Shown here: positions 48,296 through 60,048 of the stretch, one piece after another
How positions within the stretch are numbered: position 1 is the stretch's first letter
Layout of the letters: each line of letters opens with the position of its first letter
Assembly (NCBI RefSeq): GCF_030693405.1
Contig: NZ_JAUYAW010000072.1
Span: 1 to 64,000 of the forward strand
Length of the DNA: 64,000 bases
DNA from: Phenylobacterium sp.
Lineage (GTDB): Bacteria; Pseudomonadota; Alphaproteobacteria; Caulobacterales; Caulobacteraceae
Direction: 5' to 3'
Program-made: the position numbers and the translations under genes
Notes under the pieces: generated by a model
Database searches by the model: none
Seen by the model: only the letters and a program-made list of their open reading frames with translations
What the model was told of the DNA's origin: nothing

Positions 48296-49128
48296 GCCTG
48301 CCCCACAGCCCCTGGGCCGAGGCCGGCGGCGACTTCGCCATCGGCCTGCGGCCGATCCCGGAGGCCGCCTGGCTGGAGGGCGGGGAGGCTGATCCCGCGA
48401 TCCGCAAGGACCCGCTGATGGCGGCCCATCCCGTCATTGTCTGGGGGGAGACTCCAGGGTCCCGCGACGCCCAGGCCGAGGCCCTGGCGCTGGTCGACGC
48501 CGTGCGGGGGGCTCAGGCCGGGGAGGCGGGCCTGCCGCCTCTGCTGGCGGCCGCCCGGCGGGTGTCCGACGACCTGTGCCTGATGGAGCGGCGGGACGGG
48601 GTCTGGCGATTGACCGCGCTCAGCCTCTGCGCTCCCAGCTTCTTCACCGCGCAGGACGCCCTGGGCAAGAGCCTGGCTGAGCTTCACGCCCCGGTGGACG
48701 GGTTTGAGCCGCGGTTCGGTGGCCGGCTGGAGCGCATCTTTTCGGGCCTTCGCCCTGGCCTGATCTTGGAGCGGCGCAACTGGACGGTGGTCAATTCCGA
48801 CGCCCTGTTCACGCCGGACTCCGCGCCGATCCGGGCGCAGATCCCGCAGATTTCGCCTGAAAAGGCCGGCCAGATCCTGCACCTGCGGGTGGAGCGCCAG
48901 ACCCTCCGGCGGTTGCCCGTCACGGGCGGCGCCCTGTTCACCATCCGGATCTGGCGCGCGCCTCTGGAAACCCTGGACCTGGATCGCGAGCGGCTCGCGG
49001 CTTTCGCCAAAGCTTGGCGCGGCGCTACGGCAGAGTTCCGCAATTACAAGGGGTTCGCCTCCTATGACACCCTGGTGGCGGCCTTTCTTCGCGCGAGGGG
49101 AGAATCCTACAGCGTTAATGAGGTGTAA
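48292..49128 (+). CDS. DUF3445 (heme-dependent oxidative N-demethylase family) protein
   Basis: 278 aa from GTG 48292, overlapping the VanZ stop. The family pattern is visible: FAIGLRPIPEAAWLE near the N-terminus, DDLCLMERRDGVWRLTALSLCAPSFFTAQDALGKSLAELHAPV in the middle, and RNWTVVNSDALFTP followed by LHLRVERQTLRRLPVTGGALFTIRIWRAPL. The family uses heme b and demethylates amines in characterised members. No obvious partner flavoprotein or ferredoxin gene is next to it. Confidence 0.85.
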   Translation: MSLPHSPWAEAGGDFAIGLRPIPEAAWLEGGEADPAIRKDPLMAAHPVIVWGETPGSRDAQAEALALVDAVRGAQAGEAGLPPLLAAARRVSDDLCLMERRDGVWRLTALSLCAPSFFTAQDALGKSLAELHAPVDGFEPRFGGRLERIFSGLRPGLILERRNWTVVNSDALFTPDSAPIRAQIPQISPEKAGQILHLRVERQTLRRLPVTGGALFTIRIWRAPLETLDLDRERLAAFAKAWRGATAEFRNYKGFASYDTLVAAFLRARGESYSVNEV

Positions 49129-49129
49129 A
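49115..49129 (+). promoter_or_regulatory. Candidate CtrA box (TTAA-N7-TAAA)
   Basis: TTAA at 49115-49118, seven bases, then TAAA at 49126-49129, 32 bases before the next start codon and overlapping the end of the DUF3445 gene. One mismatch to the CtrA consensus TTAA-N7-TTAA. A GANTC site (GAATC) is at 49102-49106. Confidence 0.35.
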
Positions 49130-49160
49130 CGCGCAGCGTGTGGTCGAGGGAGTTTTCGCC

Positions 49161-49886
49161 ATGCGTACCAGTACCGTCTCGTCGATCATCGCCGCCCTGG
49201 GCCTGGCCCTGGTCGTAGCCGCCTGCGACGAGCGTCCGCCCAAGCCGCCCTTCGCCGAGAAGGCCGCGCCGACCGACGCTGCGCCGGCCGGTCAGGCGAG
49301 CCTTCCCGAGACCCTGCCCCCTTCGGCGCAGGCCGCCAACTGCTGCGCCTGCCCGCCGGCCAAGGCCGCCTGCCCTGAGGCCAAGCCCGTCCAGAGCGCC
49401 CAGACGCCGGCCAGGCCCGTCGCGCGTCAGCGTCCGGCCCCGGTCCGCCAGGCCCGCGCCCCGGCGCCGCGGCATCCCTCGCCCCGTCATCCCGCCCCGG
49501 CCCCCCGCGACTACGCCCACCAGGCGCCACCAGCGGGCCATGGGCAGGACTATCGCCGCTATCAGGGTCCCGACATCGCCACCCGCGGCGGCTACCAGCA
49601 GCGGGCGGAGTCCCAGGGCCAGTATCAGGAACAGTATCGCGGCGAGGCCTATCACGAGGAGCGCTACGCCTATGCGCCCCCGCCTCCGCCGCCGCAGGCG
49701 CGCGGCTATGCCGAGCAGCATCAGTCCTACAGTGAGCACCGCAGCTATTCGCAGCAGTCCAGCGGCTATGGCCATGCCGTGGCCAGCGGACCCTGCTGCG
49801 CCGGCCCGCCGGTCCAGGCCGCCGGCCGGGACTCTGGCGGCTATCTGACCTGGCCGGGCAAGCGTCCGCCCGCGCCCTACTACTGA
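49161..49886 (+). CDS. Low-complexity lipoprotein rich in Pro, Gln, Tyr and His
   Basis: 241 aa. Signal peptide with lipobox (IIAALGLALVVAAC), then a long disordered tail: NCCACPPAKAACPE (five Cys), proline- and arginine-rich stretches with RHPSPRHPAP, then Tyr/Gln/His-rich segments (YRRYQG, GQYQEQYRGEAYHEERYAY) and a PPPPPP run. It ends with GPCCAGPP and GGYLTWPGKRPP. No catalytic domain. Start ATG 49161 with SD GAGGGAG. It may be an envelope or outer-surface protein; function unknown. A possible CtrA box lies upstream. Confidence 0.7.
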   Translation: MRTSTVSSIIAALGLALVVAACDERPPKPPFAEKAAPTDAAPAGQASLPETLPPSAQAANCCACPPAKAACPEAKPVQSAQTPARPVARQRPAPVRQARAPAPRHPSPRHPAPAPRDYAHQAPPAGHGQDYRRYQGPDIATRGGYQQRAESQGQYQEQYRGEAYHEERYAYAPPPPPPQARGYAEQHQSYSEHRSYSQQSSGYGHAVASGPCCAGPPVQAAGRDSGGYLTWPGKRPPAPYY

Positions 49887-49930
49887 GCCGCAAGGGCTCA
49901 CATCGAACTGTCACTCCCGGGGGGGAAACT

Positions 49931-50041
49931 ATGAGAATGCGTTCGCCGAGCGGTCCTTGGTTCAAATGGTATGAGGTCGTGGCCCTCGTCGCCTTTGGCA
50001 GCGTGGCGCTGACGCTCGCCAAGCTCGGCGTGGTGTTCTGA
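49931..50041 (+). CDS. 36-residue small membrane protein
   Basis: MRMRSPSGPWFKWYEVVAL, then VAFGSVALTLAKLGVVF: a basic, aromatic start followed by one hydrophobic segment (about residues 15-34). ATG 49931 has a G-rich SD (GGGGGG) five bases away. It follows the lipoprotein gene after 44 bases and precedes the convergent amidase. Below the usual size limit for gene calling. Function unknown. Confidence 0.6.
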   Translation: MRMRSPSGPWFKWYEVVALVAFGSVALTLAKLGVVF

Positions 50042-50060
50042 AGGCGCAGATCCTGGGGCC

Positions 50061-51488
50061 TCAGTTCCAGAGGGCCGGGCGGCGGTCCTTCCAGGGCTGT
50101 TCCTTTTCCAGCTGCCCAGCCAGCCGATAGAGGGTGGCCTCATCGGCGAAGCGGCCGGTGAACATCATGCCTACGGGCAGGCCGTCTTCAGACTCCCACA
50201 GCGGCACGGACATGGACGGCTGGCCGGTGAAGTTGGCCGGCGGGGTCGTGGCGTAGGTGGCTGCCTGGCGCTTATCGAACTCCCGGGTGTCGGCCATGTT
50301 GGGGTCGAGCCAGTCGATCCGGGGGGCCGGCGTGCTCATCACCGGGGTCAGATAGACGTCGAAATCCTCGAAGGCCGACAGGATCTGGCGGTTCATCAGG
50401 CGCAGCTGCTGGAAACCCCAGAAGGCCTGTTGGCCGTTCAGCCGCTTGCCGGCCTCATAGCCGCGCCGCGCCAGGGGCCCGAGTTCGTCCTCGCCGGGCT
50501 CGCGGCCGAGCCTCTCCACCCAGCGGGCCACATTGGCCGAGAAGTTCGAGGCGCTGGCCAGGCTCTGGGCGCGATAGAGCTGGCGGTAGTCCACGCCAAG
50601 GCCCTTCTCGAACACCTCGTGGCCGAGGCCCTTCAGCAGCTCCACCGTCCGCAGCAGGTGGGCGAGCATCTCATCAGGGATGGGCCGACCGCTGGGGGTC
50701 TCCGCCGACCAGGCGATGCGCAGGCGGCCTGGGCTCTTGGTCACCTCGTCCAGATAGGGGCCATCCTTGGCCGGGGCCTGGAAGGGGTCGCCGGCCTGCG
50801 GATAGCCGGTGGCGTCCAGCATGGCGGCGGAGTCGCGCACCGTGCGGCTGACCACATGATGGACCGAGAAGCCGAGGGCGCCATCGACCACTTCGCAGAT
50901 GGGCGTGCGGTCGCGGGTGATCTTCATGCCGAACAGGCCGCAGCAGGCCGCCGGAATCCGGATCGAGCCCAGGCCGTCGCTGGCGTGGGCCAGGGGCACC
51001 ATGCCCGCCGCCGTGGCTGACGCCGCCCCGCCGGACGAGCCGCCGGAGATGTGGTCGGGGTTCCAGGGATTGCGGCAGGCCCCCAACTGGTCGGAATTGG
51101 TGACGCCGGGAATGCCGAACTCCGGCGTGTTGGACTTGCCGAGCAGGACCACGCCCGCGGCGCGGTAGCGGGCCACCAGTTCGCTGTCGGCGTCATCGGC
51201 GGCCACCTGGGCGAACCGGCTGCCGGAGGTCCGAGGCCAGCCCTTCACCTGGGCGCCCAGGTCCTTGATCAGGAAGGGCACGCCCTTGAAGGGGCCATCG
51301 GGCAGCTTGCCTTTGGCCGTGGCGCGGGCCTCGTCATAGGCCTTGTGGACGACGGCGTTCAGGACACCGTTGTGCCGCTCGACCCGCGCGATGGCGGCCT
51401 CGACCAGCTCGGCGGGGCTGACCTCGCCCTTGGCCACCAGGGCGGCGAGCCCCAGGCCGTCATGCTCGGCAAATTCGTCAAAGGCCAT
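50061..51488 (-). CDS. Amidase signature family hydrolase
   Basis: 475 aa. The Ser-cisSer-Lys catalytic triad is apparent: Lys in PFLIKDLGAQ, cis-Ser in HISGGSSGGAAS and nucleophilic Ser in SDGLGSIRIPAACCG. The usual D-x-GGSIR is SDGLGSIR here, a mild substitution. Resembles the 6-aminohexanoate-cyclic-dimer hydrolase-like or GatA-like branch. It is on the gyrB strand but 87 bases downstream of it. No partner gatB or gatC. Confidence 0.92.
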   Translation of the reverse strand: MAFDEFAEHDGLGLAALVAKGEVSPAELVEAAIARVERHNGVLNAVVHKAYDEARATAKGKLPDGPFKGVPFLIKDLGAQVKGWPRTSGSRFAQVAADDADSELVARYRAAGVVLLGKSNTPEFGIPGVTNSDQLGACRNPWNPDHISGGSSGGAASATAAGMVPLAHASDGLGSIRIPAACCGLFGMKITRDRTPICEVVDGALGFSVHHVVSRTVRDSAAMLDATGYPQAGDPFQAPAKDGPYLDEVTKSPGRLRIAWSAETPSGRPIPDEMLAHLLRTVELLKGLGHEVFEKGLGVDYRQLYRAQSLASASNFSANVARWVERLGREPGEDELGPLARRGYEAGKRLNGQQAFWGFQQLRLMNRQILSAFEDFDVYLTPVMSTPAPRIDWLDPNMADTREFDKRQAATYATTPPANFTGQPSMSVPLWESEDGLPVGMMFTGRFADEATLYRLAGQLEKEQPWKDRRPALWN

Positions 51489-51575
51489 GGCCCAACTCCC
51501 TGCCGGTTTCCGGCTGTCGTTTCCTCTGAGCCGAAGAGTTCAGGAGTTGGGGCGGCCTGTCCAGGCTTGTGGGGG

Positions 51576-55167
<3,592 letters not shown>

Positions 55168-55230
55168 GGAGGGCTCATAGCCGGTTTGGCGGCCAGACGC
55201 GAAATCTCGGGCGCTTAGAGCCATAATGAC

Positions 55231-55280
55231 ATAAGGATATCTTTATATCATCCTTGACGGCGCCTTGGCGGTCGGCTTAG
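55231..55280 (+). promoter_or_regulatory. metE promoter with the same operator as ahcY
   Basis: ATAAGGATATCTTTATA at 55231-55247, six bases, then TTGACGG (55254-55260), 14 bases and GCTTAG (55275-55280). It is identical in spacing to the ahcY element, on the opposite strand. Directly upstream is the recF start region. Confidence 0.78.
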
Positions 55281-55284
55281 GTGT

Positions 55285-55485
55285 CAGGGTCGCGGTTCTG
55301 CGGGCTTTCGGGCCCGGAGCTAAGAGGGAATCCGGTGAGGGCCTAGCCATGCGCCCGACTCCGGAGCTGTCCCCGCAACTGTAAGCGGCGAGCGGCTGTC
55401 GATCGTGTCACTGACGGAGACCCCGTCGGGAAGGCCAGACAGCCGCTTCGACCCGCGAGCCAGGAGACCTGCCGCGTCAGATAAC
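55285..55485 (+). promoter_or_regulatory. Cobalamin (B12) riboswitch controlling metE
   Basis: Conserved parts in order: GAGGGAATCCGGTG (about 55324-55337), CCGGAGCTGTCCCCGCAACTGTAAGCGG with the core loop, then the B12 box GCCAGGAGACCTGCC (55459-55473). Adenosylcobalamin binding should lower metE expression, since B12-dependent MetH makes MetE unnecessary. The edges are approximate. Downstream, CTCCCGT (55534-55540) is complementary to ACGGGAG (55602-55608), the SD of a small leader ORF, which suggests translational control. Confidence 0.93.
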
Positions 55486-55614
55486 GTCCTCGGGCGGGGG
55501 GTCCCGGCGGGTCGCATCGTGCGCACGCCCGGACTCCCGTCTCGCGGCGACTTGCGCCCGTCCGCGCCTGCCGCAATGCCTCCGTCCTGTCCCTGACCTG
55601 AACGGGAGGCCGCC

Positions 55615-55686
55615 ATGGCGCCTTCGCCAGAGCCGAAGCTGATCCCGCCCCCGCATCGAATGCGATGGGGCCGTCGGCGCCCTTAA
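55615..55686 (+). CDS. Candidate leader peptide in the metE transcript
   Basis: 23 codons (MAPSPEPKLIPPPHR then MRWGRRRP) with a textbook SD GGGAGG five bases before the ATG, between the B12 riboswitch and metE. The coding sequence includes a strong hairpin, CCC plus CATCG pairing with CGATG plus GGG (55649-55670), and GGCGCC at both ends. Proline- and arginine-rich. metE follows 82 bases later with its own SD. It may be a translated attenuator element or may be chance. Confidence 0.4.
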   Translation: MAPSPEPKLIPPPHRMRWGRRRP

Positions 55687-55768
55687 GCCGCCGGCCCGTC
55701 CCGAAGCCCCAGTCCCACATCAAACCTCACATCCCGCCCGTGCGTCCAGCGCCGGCGAAGGAGATTCC

Positions 55769-58108
55769 ATGCCCGCTGCTCAACCCGTCCTGGTCGCCAA
55801 TCTCGGCTTTCCCCGTATCGGCCCCCGCCGCCAGCTCAAGACCGCCCTGGAGCGCTTCTGGTCCGGCCGCCTCGAACAGGCAAGCCTTCTCCAGACCGCC
55901 GCCGACCTCCGCCGCGAGGGCTGGGCCCGCCAAGCCGAACTGGGGGTCGACATTCTGCCCAGCAACGACTTCTCGCTCTACGACCAGGTGCTCGACGCCA
56001 CCCTGATGGTCGGCGCCGTCCCGCCGCGCTTCGCCGGCGCCCGGGGGCTGGAACTCTATTTCGCCATGGCCCGCGGCGCCCGGTCGGGCGAGCAGGAGAC
56101 CGGCTGCTGCGGTCAGGACGCCGTGGCCTGCGAAATGACCAAGTGGTTTGACACCAACTATCACTATCTGGCGCCCGAGGTGGCGGCCGGTCAGACCTTT
56201 GATCTGGCCTCCACCAAGCCGGTGGACGAATTCCTTGAGGCCCGCGCCCAGGGCCGTCACACCCGGCCGGTGCTGATCGGGCCGGTCACCTGGCTGAAGC
56301 TGGCCAAGGCCAAGGACGGCTCAGACCCCCGTGACCTGCTGGACGCGCTGCTGCCCGTCTACGGGGAGGTTCTGCGTCGGCTGGCGGCGGCGGGCGCCGA
56401 CTGGGTGCAGATGGACGAGCCGGCCCTGGCGCTGGACCTCGACGACACTGACCGCGCCGCCTTCGCCTGCGCCTATGAGCGCCTGACCGAGGCCGCGCCG
56501 GGGTTGAAGCTGATGCTGACCCCCTATTTCGCCGCCGTGGAAGACAGTCTCGACCTGGCCCTGTCCCTGCCCGTGGCGGGTCTGCATCTCGACCTGGTCC
56601 GCGGACCCGGCGACCTGGATCCCACCCTGGCCAAGGCCCGCCCCGATCTTGTCCTGTCGCTGGGCGTGGTGGACGGGCGCAATATCTGGCGGGCCGATCT
56701 CACGGCCCTGCTGGACCGACTGGAGCCGGTGGTCACCAGCGGCCGGCGGGTCCTGCTGGCGCCGTCCTGCTCTCTGCTGCACGCCCCCATCGACCTGACC
56801 GCTGAGACCAGACTCGATCCCGAGGTGGCCAGCTGGCTGGCCTTTGGCGTCCAGAAGCTGGAGGAGCTCGCCCTCCTGGCCCGCGCCCTGAACGAGGGAC
56901 GCGCAAGCGTCGCCGACGCCCTGGCCGCCTCCGACGCCGCCCTGGCCGCCCGCCGGGCCTCGCCCAAGGTCCGCGACCTGGCGGTCCAGGCGAGGATGGC
57001 GGCCGTGACGCCGCAGATGGCCGACCGGGCCGCGCCGGTGGCCGAGCGGCTGGCCCTGCAGGCCCAGGTCCTGAACCTCCCGGCCTATCCCACCACCACC
57101 ATCGGCTCCTTCCCCCAGACCCAGGCGGTGCGCAGGGCCCGGGCCGACCAGGCCAGGGGGCGATTGGAGCCCGGCGCCTACCAGGCCTTCCTGGAGGACG
57201 AGACGCGCATGGCGATCCGCTGGCAGGAGAGCGCAGGCCTCGACGTGCTGGTGCATGGGGAGTTCGAGCGCAACGACATGGTGCAGTATTTCGGCGAGCA
57301 GCTGTCGGGCTTCGCCTTCACCGAGCACGCCTGGGTGCAGTCCTATGGCTCGCGCTGCGTTCGCCCGCCGATCATCTATGGGGATGTGGCCAGACCCCGT
57401 CCGATGACCGTCGACTGGTGGCGATACGCCCAGTCCCTCACCGTCCGGCCGGTGAAGGGGATGCTGACCGGGCCGGTGACCATCCTGCAGTGGTCCTTCG
57501 TCCGCGACGACATTCCGCGCTCGGAGACCTGCCGGCAGATTGCGCTCGCCATCCGCGACGAGGTGGCCGACCTGGAGGCGGCCGGGGCGGTGATCATCCA
57601 GATTGACGAGGCGGCCCTGCGCGAGGGCCTGCCCCTGCGCCGGGCGGCGCAGGCTGAGCATCTGGCCTGGACGGTGGACTGTTTCCGGCTCAGCGCGGCG
57701 GTGGCGGGGCCTGCGACCCAGGTCCACACCCACATGTGCTATTCGGAGTTCAACGAGATCATCGGCGCCATCGGCCAGATGGACGCCGACGTCATCTCCA
57801 TCGAGACCGCGCGCTCGCAGATGGAGCTGCTGGAGGCCTTTGCGGACTATCGCTATCCGGCCCAGATCGGCCCTGGCCTCTATGACATCCATTCGCCCCG
57901 CGTGCCGTCAGTCGGCGAGATGGCCGACCTGCTGCGCCTGGCGGGCCAGCGCCTGTCGGCCGACCAGCTGTGGGTCAATCCCGATTGCGGCCTGAAGACC
58001 CGCGGCTGGGCCGAGGTGAAGCCCGCCGTGGCCGCCATGGTGGAGGCCGCTCGCCGCCTGCGCGCCGAGATGAGCCTCGACGTGGCCCGCAAACCGGCGG
58101 GTGAGTAA
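55769..58108 (+). CDS. metE: Cobalamin-independent methionine synthase MetE
   Basis: 779 aa. Transfers the methyl group of 5-methyltetrahydropteroyl-triglutamate to homocysteine. The N-terminal repeat begins VANLGFPRIGPRRQLKTALERFWSG. The catalytic half has TTTIGSFPQTQAVR, VLVHGEFERNDMVQYFGEQL and the zinc ligands in QVHTHMCYSEFNEI (His-Cys), then ISIETARSQ and a later NPDCGLKTR Cys. SD AAGGAG five bases before ATG 55769. Controlled by the B12 riboswitch and the SAM-cycle operator upstream. Confidence 0.97.
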   Translation: MPAAQPVLVANLGFPRIGPRRQLKTALERFWSGRLEQASLLQTAADLRREGWARQAELGVDILPSNDFSLYDQVLDATLMVGAVPPRFAGARGLELYFAMARGARSGEQETGCCGQDAVACEMTKWFDTNYHYLAPEVAAGQTFDLASTKPVDEFLEARAQGRHTRPVLIGPVTWLKLAKAKDGSDPRDLLDALLPVYGEVLRRLAAAGADWVQMDEPALALDLDDTDRAAFACAYERLTEAAPGLKLMLTPYFAAVEDSLDLALSLPVAGLHLDLVRGPGDLDPTLAKARPDLVLSLGVVDGRNIWRADLTALLDRLEPVVTSGRRVLLAPSCSLLHAPIDLTAETRLDPEVASWLAFGVQKLEELALLARALNEGRASVADALAASDAALAARRASPKVRDLAVQARMAAVTPQMADRAAPVAERLALQAQVLNLPAYPTTTIGSFPQTQAVRRARADQARGRLEPGAYQAFLEDETRMAIRWQESAGLDVLVHGEFERNDMVQYFGEQLSGFAFTEHAWVQSYGSRCVRPPIIYGDVARPRPMTVDWWRYAQSLTVRPVKGMLTGPVTILQWSFVRDDIPRSETCRQIALAIRDEVADLEAAGAVIIQIDEAALREGLPLRRAAQAEHLAWTVDCFRLSAAVAGPATQVHTHMCYSEFNEIIGAIGQMDADVISIETARSQMELLEAFADYRYPAQIGPGLYDIHSPRVPSVGEMADLLRLAGQRLSADQLWVNPDCGLKTRGWAEVKPAVAAMVEAARRLRAEMSLDVARKPAGE

Positions 58109-58154
58109 CGGGCGCCGCCTTGCGGCGGGGGCCGGGCTTGGATAGCGGTGCGTC

Positions 58155-58793
58155 ATGACCCGTGACGCCCCCCTGTTCGAGCCGCCGCCGCCGCAGGGCC
58201 GGGCTGACAGCGGCGCGGTGGCCGGGATCCTGGCCGCCCATGGGGCGAGCCGGTTCGTGGGCTGGGACCTGGGAGAGGCCGATCTTTCGGGGCTGGATCT
58301 GGCGGGATGCGTCTTCGCCCGTTGCCGGGCGGGCCTGGCGCGTTTCGCCAACGCCGACCTCACCGAGGCGCGCTTTGAAGGCTGCGATCTCAACAACACG
58401 TCATGGAGGGGGGCGCGGCTGGCGGCGGCGCACCTGGCCGACTGCAAGCTGACCGGGGCGCAGTTTCAGGAGGTCAGCGCGCTGGGCCTCACCTTCGCCC
58501 GCTGCCTGCTGGTCAATGCGCACCTGCGGGGGGTGAGCTTCCGCAAGACCGAGCTTGAGGCGCTGAACCTGCAGGGCGCGGACCTGGCCGGCTGCGATTT
58601 CCGCGAGGCGGTGCTGATCGAGTGCAATCTGCGCGACGCCCATCTGGCGCAGGCGCGGTTCGAGGGCGCCGATCTGCGGGGCGCAGATCTGGGGGCGCTC
58701 CAGCTTTCCGACGCCAGCCGGTTCCGAGGCGCCTTCATCTCCAAGGCCCAGGCGGCCCAGCTCCTGACCGGGCTGGGCCTGAAGGTGGTCTGA
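58155..58793 (+). CDS. Pentapeptide-repeat protein
   Basis: 212 aa. Residues about 35-190 form continuous A(D/N)LxX repeats: GWDLGEADLSGLDLAGCVFARC, ANADLTEARFEGCDLNNTSWRGARL, LNLQGADLAGCDFREAVLIECNL, ARFEGADLRGADLGAL. This predicts a right-handed quadrilateral beta-helix. Such proteins in the Qnr/MfpA group mimic DNA and protect gyrase; others have unrelated roles. The C-terminal part (FISKAQAAQLLTGLGLKVV) is non-repeat. It stands between metE and dnaN, with gyrB 4 kb away. A gyrase-protection role is not shown. Confidence 0.9.
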   Translation: MTRDAPLFEPPPPQGRADSGAVAGILAAHGASRFVGWDLGEADLSGLDLAGCVFARCRAGLARFANADLTEARFEGCDLNNTSWRGARLAAAHLADCKLTGAQFQEVSALGLTFARCLLVNAHLRGVSFRKTELEALNLQGADLAGCDFREAVLIECNLRDAHLAQARFEGADLRGADLGALQLSDASRFRGAFISKAQAAQLLTGLGLKVV

Positions 58794-58800
58794 ACGCGCT

Positions 58801-59919
58801 CTAGACCCGCAGCGGCATCAGGACGTACTGCACGTCGCTATCGGCCGGATCGAGCACCAGGGCCGGATCATTGGGGCCGCCAAAGCGGAACTCGGCCTCC
58901 GGGGCGGTGATCTGGTCGGTGACGTCCAGGATGTAGCGGGCGTTAAAGGACAGCTCGAAGGCCTCGCCGGAATAGTCGGCCTCGATCTCTTCGACGGCCT
59001 GGCCGGCCTCCATGTTGCGGACCGTCAGGATGATGCGGCCAGGCTCGATGGCCATGCGCACGGAACGGCTCTTCTCGGCCGAGATGGTGGCCACCCGGTC
59101 GACGGCCTTGGCGAACAGCTTGTTGTCCACCCGCAGGATGCGGTCGTTGTCCTTGGGGATCACCCGGCCATAGTCGGGGAAGGAGCCGTCGATGACCTTG
59201 GAGGTCAGGGCCGCGCCGCCCAGCTCGAAGCGGACCTTCTGGGGCGAGAGCTGCAGGTCGATCTGCTCGCCGGCGTCATCCAGCAGGCGCCGCGCCTCGC
59301 CGATGGTCTTGCGCGGTACGATGACGCCAGGCGCCCCCACCGAGCCCTCCGGGGCGGGCATTTCGGCGAGCGCCAGCCGGTGGCCGTCGGTGGCCACGGC
59401 CCGCAGCTTCTGGACGCCGCCGTCATTGACCACGTGCAGATAGAGGCCGTTCAGATAGTAGCGCGTCTCCTCGGTGGAGATGGCGAAGCGGGTCTTGTCG
59501 ATCAGGCGAATGAGCTCGTTCACGTCCACGCCGATGCGGCCCGACAGGCCCTCGGCCGACATGACCGGAAAGTCCCCAGCCGGCAGCACCGGCAGGTTGA
59601 AGCGCGAGCGGCCGGCCTGGACCGTCAGGCGGGGGTCTTCGCCGGTGAAGCTCAGGGAGACGTCGGCGCCTTCCGGCAGCTTGCGCACGATCTCATAGAG
59701 GGTGTGGGCCGGCGCGGTGATCTGGCCAGGCTGGTCGACCTGGGCCAGGGCCTCGTCGGTGATCTCGAGGTCAAGGTCCGTGGCCGAGAAGCTCAGGCGC
59801 TCGCCCTCAGCCGAGAGCAGCACATTGGACAGGATCGGGATCGTGTTGCGCCGCTCGACGGCGCTCTGCACATGACCCAGCGCCTTGAGGAGCGCCGCCC
59901 GTTCGATCGTCAGCTTCAT
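58801..59919 (-). CDS. dnaN: DNA polymerase III beta sliding clamp
   Basis: 372 aa, canonical length. Three clamp domains: MKLTIERAALLKALGHVQSAVERRNTIPILSNVLL, then VDVNELIRLIDKTRFAISTEETRYYLNGLYL and ending DSDVQYVLMPLRV. The PVETA-type pocket region is normal. Convergent with the pentapeptide gene, 7 bases apart. Its TAG stop lies in a GAACGCGCTCTAGA half-repeat. Confidence 0.98.
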   Translation of the reverse strand: MKLTIERAALLKALGHVQSAVERRNTIPILSNVLLSAEGERLSFSATDLDLEITDEALAQVDQPGQITAPAHTLYEIVRKLPEGADVSLSFTGEDPRLTVQAGRSRFNLPVLPAGDFPVMSAEGLSGRIGVDVNELIRLIDKTRFAISTEETRYYLNGLYLHVVNDGGVQKLRAVATDGHRLALAEMPAPEGSVGAPGVIVPRKTIGEARRLLDDAGEQIDLQLSPQKVRFELGGAALTSKVIDGSFPDYGRVIPKDNDRILRVDNKLFAKAVDRVATISAEKSRSVRMAIEPGRIILTVRNMEAGQAVEEIEADYSGEAFELSFNARYILDVTDQITAPEAEFRFGGPNDPALVLDPADSDVQYVLMPLRV

Positions 59920-60001
59920 GATTCCGTCCGAACCTCCCTGCGCCGCCGAGACGATTCGCCGGCGCCCCCCGGGTGGAGGGGACTTGGGACTTTACTCATT
60001 T

Positions 60002-60029
60002 GCCCGGCCTGGGAAAGCCCTGGCCGGGC
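60002..60029 (-). terminator. Strong hairpin between grpE and dnaN
   Basis: GCCCGGCC/GGCCGGGC stem (60002-60009 with 60022-60029) with an inner GGG-AAAG-CCC. 20 bases after the grpE stop, minus strand. No T-tract. Confidence 0.5.
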
Positions 60030-60048
60030 CGAAGGCGGCGGTTCTGTC

